DNA from: Thermoproteota archaeon
Lineage (GTDB): Archaea > Thermoproteota > Thermoprotei_A > Sulfolobales > Acidilobaceae
Direction: 5' to 3'
Assembly (NCBI GenBank): GCA_013152575.1
Contig: JAADGB010000082.1
Coordinates: forward strand, 546-20,450
DNA length: 19,905 bases
The position numbers and the translations under genes were made by a program. Positions 1 through 5,245 of this stretch are shown piece after piece. Within the stretch, counting starts at the first letter, position 1. Each line of letters begins with the position of its first letter. The notes beneath the pieces were generated by a model. The model was given only the letters and a program-made list of their open reading frames with translations. It made no database searches and was not told where the DNA came from.

Positions 1-756
1 GCCAGGCTGGGAATCAAGCCGCCTAGAGGCATACTCCTCTTCGGCCCGCCAGGAACGGGCAAGACTCTGCTAGCTAAAGCAGTTGCAACAGAGAGTGGCG
101 CCAACTTCATCGCCGTAAGGGGACCCGAGGTACTAAGCAAGTGGGTAGGAGAAAGCGAGAAGATGATAAGAGAAATATTCAGAAAGGCCAGACAATACGC
201 CCCAGCAGTAGTATTCTTCGACGAGATAGACGCTATAGCCTCGGTGAGGGGAACAGAGATAGGATCAAGAGTAGGGGAACGCATTGTAAGCCAGCTGCTA
301 ACCGAGATAGACGGTATCTCAGAGCTATCCGATGTAGTGGTGATAGCCGCAACTAACAGGCCAGACATCATCGACCCAGCACTCCTAAGGCCAGGACGAC
401 TAGAGAAGCTGATCTACGTACCACCACCCGACATGGAGGGTAGACTGGAGATCCTACGAATACACACGAGAAACGTGCCACTGGGAGATGATGTAGACCT
501 AGTAGAGATAGCCAAGAGAACAGAGGGATACACAGGAGCAGACCTAGCGGCGTTGGTAAGAGAGGCTGCAATGCTAGCACTAAGGGAGAGTCTAGAGGCA
601 AAGTACGTGGCTATGAGGCACTTCGAGGAAGCACTACTCAAGGTCAAGCCAAGTGTAACGGAGCAAATGATTGAATACTACAGGAGATGGCTAGAGTCAG
701 CCAGGCAAATGAAGGTTGCAAGGAAGGCTCAGGCAGCTCCAACCCTGACATACTAG
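1..756 (+). CDS. CDC48/VCP-like AAA+ ATPase, C-terminal part (5' end outside window)
   Basis: The reading frame is open from base 1, so this is the C-terminal ~251 residues of a longer protein. Seen directly: Walker A GPPGTGKT (local residues 15-22), pore-loop region KWVGESEKMIRE, Walker B VVFFDEID (~70-77), sensor-1 region IAATNRP, arginine-rich DPALLRPGRLEK, and the helical lid EGYTGADLAALVREAA. The spacing and the late position in the protein match the second (D2) AAA domain of archaeal CDC48/VAT. These hexameric ATP-driven unfoldases act in the cytoplasm and feed substrates to the proteasome. The C-terminal tail (residues ~225-251) is basic and ends in LTY. A proteasome-activating nucleotidase is less likely, because the tail lacks the HbYX ending. 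The N and D1 domains lie outside the window, so full length cannot be judged. Confidence 0.9.
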   Translation, partial: ARLGIKPPRGILLFGPPGTGKTLLAKAVATESGANFIAVRGPEVLSKWVGESEKMIREIFRKARQYAPAVVFFDEIDAIASVRGTEIGSRVGERIVSQLLTEIDGISELSDVVVIAATNRPDIIDPALLRPGRLEKLIYVPPPDMEGRLEILRIHTRNVPLGDDVDLVEIAKRTEGYTGADLAALVREAAMLALRESLEAKYVAMRHFEEALLKVKPSVTEQMIEYYRRWLESARQMKVARKAQAAPTLTY

Positions 757-777
757 AATCCATCCTCAATATTATCA

Positions 778-785
778 TCATATTT
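778..785 (+). promoter_or_regulatory. Candidate box A (TATA-like) promoter for the winged-helix/fen1 pair
   Basis: CATATTTA lies in the 61-bp gap after the CDC48-like gene. It is about 25-30 bp upstream of where a transcript starting just before the next gene would begin. This is a motif match only; readthrough from the upstream gene is equally possible. Confidence 0.35.
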
Positions 786-823
786 AGGTCCTGCAGCCTA
801 CATTCTTTCACAATGGGGTGGCG

Positions 824-1069
824 ATGGTGAGTGTATGGTCTCCTCAACCACTAATTAACAGCGTATACGAGACGTTATTGAAGCTCTCTAAGAACGGTAC
901 AGTGCCCGTGGAAGAGTCAGACCTAATCGCCGAGCTGAAAAGGAGAGGGGAGGATGTCTCTAGGAGGGATCTTGCCAAGATACTAATGACCCTCGAGATT
1001 CTAGGCTATATCTCAACCCAGACGAGCAAAGAAGAACTCCTGATCAGTGTGAAGAAGGGGAAGGAGTAA
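824..1069 (+). CDS. Small winged-helix-like protein of unknown function, upstream of fen1
   Basis: A protein of about 81 residues, mostly helical (SVYETLLKLSKNG, ESDLIAELKRRG, SRRDLAKILMTLEILGYI), followed by a short strand pair (ISTQTSKEELLISVKK). The helix-helix-recognition helix-wing order resembles a compact winged helix-turn-helix, so nucleic-acid binding is a guess from fold pattern only. I chose ATG 824, which sits just after GGGGTGG (815-821). An in-frame GTG at 818 would add two residues, and the ribosome-site spacing is short for either. Its stop overlaps the FEN1 start by one base (TAATG), so the two are almost certainly translated from one message. The context suggests a link to DNA replication or repair, but I do not recognise a named family. 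Confidence 0.75.
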   Translation: MVSVWSPQPLINSVYETLLKLSKNGTVPVEESDLIAELKRRGEDVSRRDLAKILMTLEILGYISTQTSKEELLISVKKGKE

Positions 1070-2118
1070 TGGGGGTCAACCTCAGAGACATAATACCGCC
1101 AGGAGCGAAGCAAGAGGTTGATCTGAGAGCTCTAAAGGGTAAAGTGATAGCCCTAGACGCCTACAACGCGCTATACCAGTTCCTCGCGGCAATAAGGCAG
1201 CCTGATGGAACGCCACTAATGGATAGGCAGGGGAGAGTTACCAGCCACCTCTCCGGCTTATTCTATAGGACAATCAACCTCGCCGAGGAAGGAATAAAGC
1301 CAGTATATGTCTTCGATGGAAAGCCTCCTGAGCTGAAGAAAAAGGAGCTCGAAACAAGGTTCTCGAGGAGGGCTGAGGCTGAGAAAAAGTATGTTGAAGC
1401 CAAAAAGGTCGGCCTAGTCGAGGAAGCGCGTAAATACGCTGTACAAGCGATCCGCCTGACAAAGGATATGGTTGAAGATGCAAAAAGACTGCTAACCGCT
1501 ATGGGTATACCATGGGTGCAGGCGCCAGAGGAGGGCGAAGCGCAGGCTGCGTATATTGCGAGTAAGGGCGAGGCTTGGGCTGCAGGTAGCCAGGACTACG
1601 ATGTGCTCCTTTTCGGGTCTCCCAGGCTTGCTAGGAATCTTACCATTACTGGGAGGAGGAAGCTACCTGGCAAGGACGTCTACATAACAATTAAGCCTGA
1701 GGTTATAGAGCTGAGAAAACTCCTTGAGAGTCTAGGTTTATCGCGAGAGCAGTTGATACTTCTCGGCATACTATTGGGTACAGACTACAACCCTGGAGGT
1801 ATACCAGGTTATGGTCCTAAGAACGCCCTCAACCTAGTTAGGAGTATCCAGGATGTGGAGAAGGCTCTCGATACTATACAGGCGAGGCTCCCCCAATATG
1901 ATATTAAGAAGATATTCAATTACTTCCTAGAACCAGTTGTCACCGACGATTACAAGATCGAGTTCAACGAGCCCGATCTAAACGAGATAAAGCGAATACT
2001 AGTCGAAGAACACGACTTCAACCCCGAGAGAGTAAACAGGGCTTATGAGAGGCTCAAGAAGGCCTATAGAGAGAATCTGAGGACAAGACATGTAGGACTG
2101 GATGCCTGGTTTGGCTAG
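1069..2118 (+). CDS. fen: Flap endonuclease 1 (FEN1/XPG family)
   Basis: A structure-specific 5' nuclease that removes 5' flaps at Okazaki fragments and during repair. The 349 residues match archaeal FEN1 length. The metal-ligand carboxylates expected of the family are visible: D30 (VIALDAYN), D83 (VFDGKPP), E155/E157 (APEEGEAQ), D176/D178 (SQDYDVLLFG) and D239 (LLGTDYNPGG). The helix-two-turn-helix signature GGIPGYGPK is at ~243-251. The extreme C-terminus, HVGLDAWFG, fits the PCNA-interacting (PIP) pattern with its hydrophobic and aromatic positions. ATG 1069 overlaps the upstream stop. At its 3' end the gene converges on the KH protein gene, sharing a CTAG. PCNA is encoded at 12070-12813 in the same window. 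Confidence 0.97.
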   Translation: MGVNLRDIIPPGAKQEVDLRALKGKVIALDAYNALYQFLAAIRQPDGTPLMDRQGRVTSHLSGLFYRTINLAEEGIKPVYVFDGKPPELKKKELETRFSRRAEAEKKYVEAKKVGLVEEARKYAVQAIRLTKDMVEDAKRLLTAMGIPWVQAPEEGEAQAAYIASKGEAWAAGSQDYDVLLFGSPRLARNLTITGRRKLPGKDVYITIKPEVIELRKLLESLGLSREQLILLGILLGTDYNPGGIPGYGPKNALNLVRSIQDVEKALDTIQARLPQYDIKKIFNYFLEPVVTDDYKIEFNEPDLNEIKRILVEEHDFNPERVNRAYERLKKAYRENLRTRHVGLDAWFG

Positions 2119-2708
2119 TCGAACTTGTCGAGCAGGTCCTTAACGTTTGGCTTTTTGATCCCAAGCCATTCTGGCTTAAGCACAGTCGATGTTGCTCCTT
2201 CAACGTATTCCACATATATCTGCCTGTTTAGGAGCTTCTCGGCTAGTTTCAGTATGTATTTCCCCTTCAGGGAATCTAGTAGACGCTTCGCCTCTTGCGG
2301 TACCTTTATGACGAATACCTGGCTACCGTCTGGTAAGTAAGCTTCCTGCATGCCGAGTACCTTATACGGTGCGATTAAGTCTTCTATCAACTGTCTCTTA
2401 TCCTTCCTGTGTTCGACGATTATGACGCGGCTTATTTCCTCACTATTCAACGCTTTCCTAACGTCTGCGCCGAGTGTTGAGGGCAGACTCTCCCCCGACT
2501 CAACCAGGACGTAGAGGATATCATCGATCTGATAGGACTTAACATACTTTATGTCATAGTTCCGGTATTTCTTCTCGATGTCAATGAATGCCTTCATTAC
2601 CCTCACATCGAGATCGGTATACTTTCCACTATTGACTAGCGATTCGCACCTGGGACAAAGGACGCCGCTCTTAATGCATATCTTGTCCAGCGGTATTTTT
2701 ATGGCCAC
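2115..2708 (-). CDS. KH-domain (NusA-like) RNA-binding protein with N-terminal CxxC
   Basis: The protein opens with a zinc-finger-like stretch (DKICIKSGVLCPRCES). It continues with a helical/strand domain and then two stretches resembling type II KH (NusA-like) RNA-binding folds (around IAPYKVLGMQEAYLPDGS and LAEKLLNRQIYVEYVEG). Archaeal proteins of this kind are annotated as NusA-like transcription factors or RNA-binding proteins; the precise role is not established. The open frame extends to a TTG at 2744. I prefer GTG 2708, because GGGGTGGTG (2723-2715) is a good ribosome site six bases upstream and the product then begins MAIKIPLDKIC. The gene is divergent from L40e and overlaps the fen stop by 4 bp. 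RNA binding is likely; the biological role is inferred only. Confidence 0.8.
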   Translation of the reverse strand: MAIKIPLDKICIKSGVLCPRCESLVNSGKYTDLDVRVMKAFIDIEKKYRNYDIKYVKSYQIDDILYVLVESGESLPSTLGADVRKALNSEEISRVIIVEHRKDKRQLIEDLIAPYKVLGMQEAYLPDGSQVFVIKVPQEAKRLLDSLKGKYILKLAEKLLNRQIYVEYVEGATSTVLKPEWLGIKKPNVKDLLDKFD

Positions 2709-2770
2709 CTGCAGCACCACCCCAGGACACTCGTGTTTAACCAACAGTTAAGTATCGGGCAGACTCGAAG

Positions 2771-2783
2771 TTATAATTAATAA
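2771..2783. promoter_or_regulatory. AT-rich promoter element shared by divergent genes
   Basis: TTATAATTAATAA is the only strongly AT-rich block between the divergent KH-protein and L40e genes. Read on the plus strand it lies about 25 bp upstream of a plausible L40e start site near 2803. Read on the minus strand it would place a start near 2748 for the KH gene. Whether one or both transcripts use it is inferred. Confidence 0.5.
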
Positions 2784-2819
2784 CCCCGTTAGTCCAACCA
2801 GCCGACCGGGGTGGAATAG

Positions 2820-2972
2820 ATGCCAATAACAGACCCAGAGCTGATAGCGATAGTAGAGAAGAGGGTCCTTAACAAGCTAGTGTGCAGGAAGTGCGGTGCC
2901 CTCAACCCACCGGGAGCGAAGAAGTGTAGGCGCTGCAAGAGCAAGAACTTGAGGCCAAAGAAGAAGAAGTAG
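2820..2972 (+). CDS. rpl40e: Ribosomal protein L40e
   Basis: A 50-residue basic zinc-binding protein of the large ribosomal subunit. It carries the CxxC-10x-CxxC ligand set (C22, C25, C36, C39) in CRKCGALNPPGAKKCRRC and ends in a lysine run. It starts MPITDPELIAIVEKRV, as archaeal L40e proteins do. The ribosome site GGGGTGG (2808-2814) sits five bases upstream of ATG 2820. The gene is single, has its own promoter, and is followed by a short T-run. It is short and easily missed by length filters. Confidence 0.96.
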   Translation: MPITDPELIAIVEKRVLNKLVCRKCGALNPPGAKKCRRCKSKNLRPKKKK

Positions 2973-2981
2973 AGTTTTTAA
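2973..2981 (+). terminator. Possible T-rich terminator after L40e
   Basis: A run of five T residues (2975-2979) directly after the L40e stop codon matches the simple T-tract termination signal used by archaeal RNA polymerase. No hairpin is needed or seen. Confidence 0.4.
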
Positions 2982-3118
2982 TACTCTGCATTAAATTTTA
3001 GAATTTGATTCTCACGTCTCCGATAGATTTGTCCCACACCATCGATAACATATTCTTGATATCTGAAGTAGGCTGGAGGGTTAGATTGTAGGTTTAGAGG
3101 ATGGGGTCCCGCGCGGCG
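2982..3118. other. AT-rich spacer between L40e and tRNA-Glu; no convincing gene
   Basis: No recognisable gene is present. On the minus strand an open stretch of 31 codons (2998-3093) encodes a plausible protein-like tail ending DVRIKF; its first ATG is at 3051, leaving only 17 residues. It could be a gene remnant or chance. I saw no C/D-box (RTGATGA...CTGA) or other RNA signature on either strand. Confidence 0.4.
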
Positions 3119-3196
3119 TGGTGCCGCCGCCGGGATTTGAACCCGGGTCACGGGCTCGAAAGGCCCGCATACTGGGCCGGGCTATACTACGGCGGC
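3119..3196 (-). tRNA. tRNA-Glu (anticodon UUC), 3' CCA encoded
   Basis: Read on the minus strand, a complete cloverleaf folds by eye. The acceptor stem GCCGCCG (3196-3190) pairs with CGGCGGC (3129-3123). The D stem is GTAT/GTAT with two G-T pairs. The anticodon stem CGGGC/GCCCG encloses loop CTTTCGA with anticodon TTC. The variable loop is TGAC, and the T arm is CCGGG-TTCAAAT-CCCGG. The discriminator base is A (3122), followed by a template-encoded CCA (3121-3119). No intron interrupts the anticodon loop. The gene is transcribed alone, opposite in direction to its neighbours. Confidence 0.97.
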
Positions 3197-3223
3197 GCCC
3201 ATAATGGAATCATGTTAATTGGG

Positions 3224-3233
3224 GTTATAAGGA
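3224..3233 (-). promoter_or_regulatory. Box A promoter of tRNA-Glu
   Basis: On the minus strand CCTTATAAC lies about 30 bp upstream of the first tRNA base (3196). This is the usual distance from box A to the start of a tRNA transcript. Confidence 0.55.
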
Positions 3234-3265
3234 TTAGCAGGGGTTCCTGGTTTCTGGGACAGTAT

Positions 3266-3275
3266 TCTTTTAAGA
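3266..3275 (+). promoter_or_regulatory. Candidate box A for the 3309 gene
   Basis: TCTTTTAAGA is a TATA-like element about 35-43 bp upstream of ATG 3309. It would give a short leader ending in a G-rich stretch. It is a motif match only. Confidence 0.4.
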
Positions 3276-3308
3276 CTATAGGACAGCCTGGGGTTTTGGG
3301 GATAGGTT

Positions 3309-3515
3309 ATGGGTGGAAAGCACGGCAAGTACGTCTACGTGAAGAGGAGCGACGGCTGGTACGTTAAGGTTAGAGTGTTTAAGAGCAGGGCCGAGGATGA
3401 CCCGGAGAGATATATCGTCGTTGGCCCTAAAGTGAAGGAGCCGCCATTCACCTACGAGGTATTAGATGAGGAAGAACTCCCCGAAGAAGTACGTGAGAGG
3501 TTGAGGGACGTCTAG
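3309..3515 (+). CDS. Small conserved-looking archaeal protein (possibly DUF5622 family)
   Basis: A 68-residue charged protein, MGGKHGKYVYVKR...GWYVKVRVFKSR...YIVVGPKVKEPPFTYEVL, ending in an acidic helix (DEEELPEEVRERLRD). The pattern is four or five beta strands followed by one helix, which looks like a compact folded domain rather than noise. From memory it resembles the crenarchaeal family named DUF5622, but this could not be checked. It has no cysteines or obvious catalytic residues. ATG 3309 is the only sensible start. The gene is followed within 10 bp by the glycosyltransferase gene, so the two may be co-transcribed. Its function is unknown. Confidence 0.8.
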   Translation: MGGKHGKYVYVKRSDGWYVKVRVFKSRAEDDPERYIVVGPKVKEPPFTYEVLDEEELPEEVRERLRDV

Positions 3516-3525
3516 ATACGCTAGA

Positions 3526-4629
3526 GTGATAGACTTGAGTAAGCCTAGCGTATCTATCATTATTCCAACCTATAATGAAGCAGAGAACATTGGTCCTTTA
3601 TTGGAGAAAATCGTGGAAGTATTGGAGTCCAACGGCTACCCCTCGTTTGAAGTAATCGTTGTAGACGATAACTCCCCTGACGGTACGTGCAACGTCGTCC
3701 GCGCGAAGGGAGAAAGGGATCCTAGGATAAAGTGTATTCTTAGAACCCAGGAAAAGGGTCTCTCCTCGGCAGTAGTAACAGGCTATAAGAATGCGAAATC
3801 CGATATCGCTGTAGTTATGGACGCCGACTTCCAGCACCCGCCTGAGGTTATCCCGAGGCTCATCAAGGCTATAGAGGAGGGAGCCGATATTGCAATCGCA
3901 ACACGTTACGGAAAGGGCGGTGGAGTGGAGGGATGGAGTAGGATAAGGTTACTTATGAGCAGGGTAGCCACTATAGGCGTTAAAATCCTGATTAGGGAAG
4001 CAAGGAATACTAGCGATCCACTCTCAGGCTTCTTCGCAGTAAGGTTGAGCGCAATTAACCTAGAGAGCCTTAGGCCCAAGGGGTTCAAAATCCTCCTAGA
4101 AATACTAGCACGACACCCCTGCCTAAAGGTAAGAGAGGTCCCCTACGTCTTCATGAGAAGGAGGAGTGGAGAGAGCAAGTTAGGCTTCGGCGTAATAACT
4201 GACTTTCTAATGCAGTCCTGGGAGATCTCACCCATGCCTAGGTTCCTCTTAGTCGGGGCGAGTGGAGTTCTAGTAAACCTACTAATCATGTGGCTCACAC
4301 TAAAGCTGACAGGACTCCTAGATTTGGCCAGCATAGCGGGAATAGAAGCGAGCATCTTATCAAACTTTGCACTACACGAGACATTCACTTTCCGCCACTA
4401 CTTCAAGAGGGATTGCCTAGGTAGAGGAGCGGTCAAAAGGTTACTCTACTATCATAGGGCTTCTCTCGCATCAATAATCACCACCTACATAGTAATGAGG
4501 TTACTAGTAACACTACTCTCAGTGAACCCGGTTCTTGGCCAATTCATAGGAATTCTAATGGGTTTCGCAGTGAATTATCTCCTATCGGTGGAGACCGTCT
4601 GGGAGTGTGGAAGATATGGTGGATGTTGA
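3526..4629 (+). CDS. Dolichol-phosphate mannose synthase-like GT2 glycosyltransferase fused to GtrA-like membrane domain
   Basis: Residues ~8-235 are a GT-A fold family 2 transferase: SIIIPTYNEAENI (10-22), VVDDNSPDGT (45-54), the metal-binding DAD followed by FQHPP (99-106), and SGESKLG (214-220). Residues ~238-360 form a GtrA-like domain with about four hydrophobic helices (near 240-260, 265-285, 312-332 and 335-355). This is the architecture of archaeal dolichyl-phosphate-mannose synthases, which transfer a sugar from a nucleotide donor to a polyprenyl phosphate at the membrane for protein glycosylation. The exact sugar (mannose or glucose) cannot be told. It starts at GTG 3526; TTG 3535 is an alternative. 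It overlaps the downstream uracil-DNA glycosylase gene by 14 bp. Confidence 0.9.
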   Translation: MIDLSKPSVSIIIPTYNEAENIGPLLEKIVEVLESNGYPSFEVIVVDDNSPDGTCNVVRAKGERDPRIKCILRTQEKGLSSAVVTGYKNAKSDIAVVMDADFQHPPEVIPRLIKAIEEGADIAIATRYGKGGGVEGWSRIRLLMSRVATIGVKILIREARNTSDPLSGFFAVRLSAINLESLRPKGFKILLEILARHPCLKVREVPYVFMRRRSGESKLGFGVITDFLMQSWEISPMPRFLLVGASGVLVNLLIMWLTLKLTGLLDLASIAGIEASILSNFALHETFTFRHYFKRDCLGRGAVKRLLYYHRASLASIITTYIVMRLLVTLLSVNPVLGQFIGILMGFAVNYLLSVETVWECGRYGGC

Positions 4630-5236
4630 GGCCTACAAGAAGCTAGTAGAGGAGATAAGGAACTGTAGGAAATGTCCCCTCCATAGAACTCGTAAAAACG
4701 CTGTCCCAGGCGAGGGCCCCCTTGAAGTTGAAGTAATGCTGATAGGAGAGGCTCCCGGGAGAAAAGAGGACGAGCAGGGCAGACCCTTTGTGGGAATGGC
4801 GGGCAAACTCCTTGATGCAACCCTCGAGAAGGTTGGATTGTCCAGGAAATCCGTCTATATTACCAACGTTGTGAAATGCCGGCCTCCGGGGAACAGGGAT
4901 CCTAAGCAGGAAGAGGTACAAGCCTGTCTGCCCTATCTGAAGAGACAGATAGAGTTGTTGAGGCCTAAGGTAATAGTTGCCTTAGGCAGGATCTCAGGGA
5001 AGTTATTGTACAACCTCGCAGGGCTGCCCTGGAAAGGGATTTCGAAGGAGAGGGGTAAGGTTAGAGATGCAAGGTTATTTGGATTAGATACCAAGATCAT
5101 GGCAACCTATCATCCCGCTGCTGCCCTATACAATCCCCAGTTGAGGACTTCCATAGAACATGATCTGCGGCAAGTTGCGGAAATTAAGAAGATGAACGGG
5201 GAGGGCAAGAGAAAGACGCTGGAGGACTTCTTCTAG
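4616..5236 (+). CDS. Family 4 (Fe-S) uracil-DNA glycosylase with C-terminal PIP motif
   Basis: This enzyme removes uracil from DNA, the first step of base-excision repair; uracil arises quickly by cytosine deamination at high temperature. With start ATG 4616 the protein has 206 residues. Four cysteines (C17, C20, C88, C104) match the 4Fe-4S ligands of the family. Motif 1 is GEAPGRKEDEQGRPFVG, and the active-site HP is at ~166 in MATYHPAAALYNP. The C-terminus KRKTLEDFF fits a PCNA-interacting peptide, as in FEN1 of this window. GTG 4607 would add three residues, but the purine-rich GGGAG (4601-4605) is better spaced for ATG 4616. The reading frame begins inside the glycosyltransferase gene. 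Confidence 0.95.
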   Translation: MVDVEAYKKLVEEIRNCRKCPLHRTRKNAVPGEGPLEVEVMLIGEAPGRKEDEQGRPFVGMAGKLLDATLEKVGLSRKSVYITNVVKCRPPGNRDPKQEEVQACLPYLKRQIELLRPKVIVALGRISGKLLYNLAGLPWKGISKERGKVRDARLFGLDTKIMATYHPAAALYNPQLRTSIEHDLRQVAEIKKMNGEGKRKTLEDFF

Positions 5237-5245
5237 TAGTGTAAC

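Noticed and set aside
368..647. Minus-strand ORFs opposite the CDC48-like gene
   Set aside because: They mirror a strongly conserved AAA domain on the plus strand and have no family features.
2982..3118. Possible C/D-box or other small RNA in the L40e-tRNA spacer
   Set aside because: No RTGATGA C box paired with a CTGA D box, and no convincing K-turn or hairpin, was found on either strand.
3101..3367. 88-codon plus-strand ORF across the tRNA region
   Set aside because: It is antisense to a well-formed tRNA-Glu and overlaps the start of the 3309 gene in another frame; its composition does not look like a protein.
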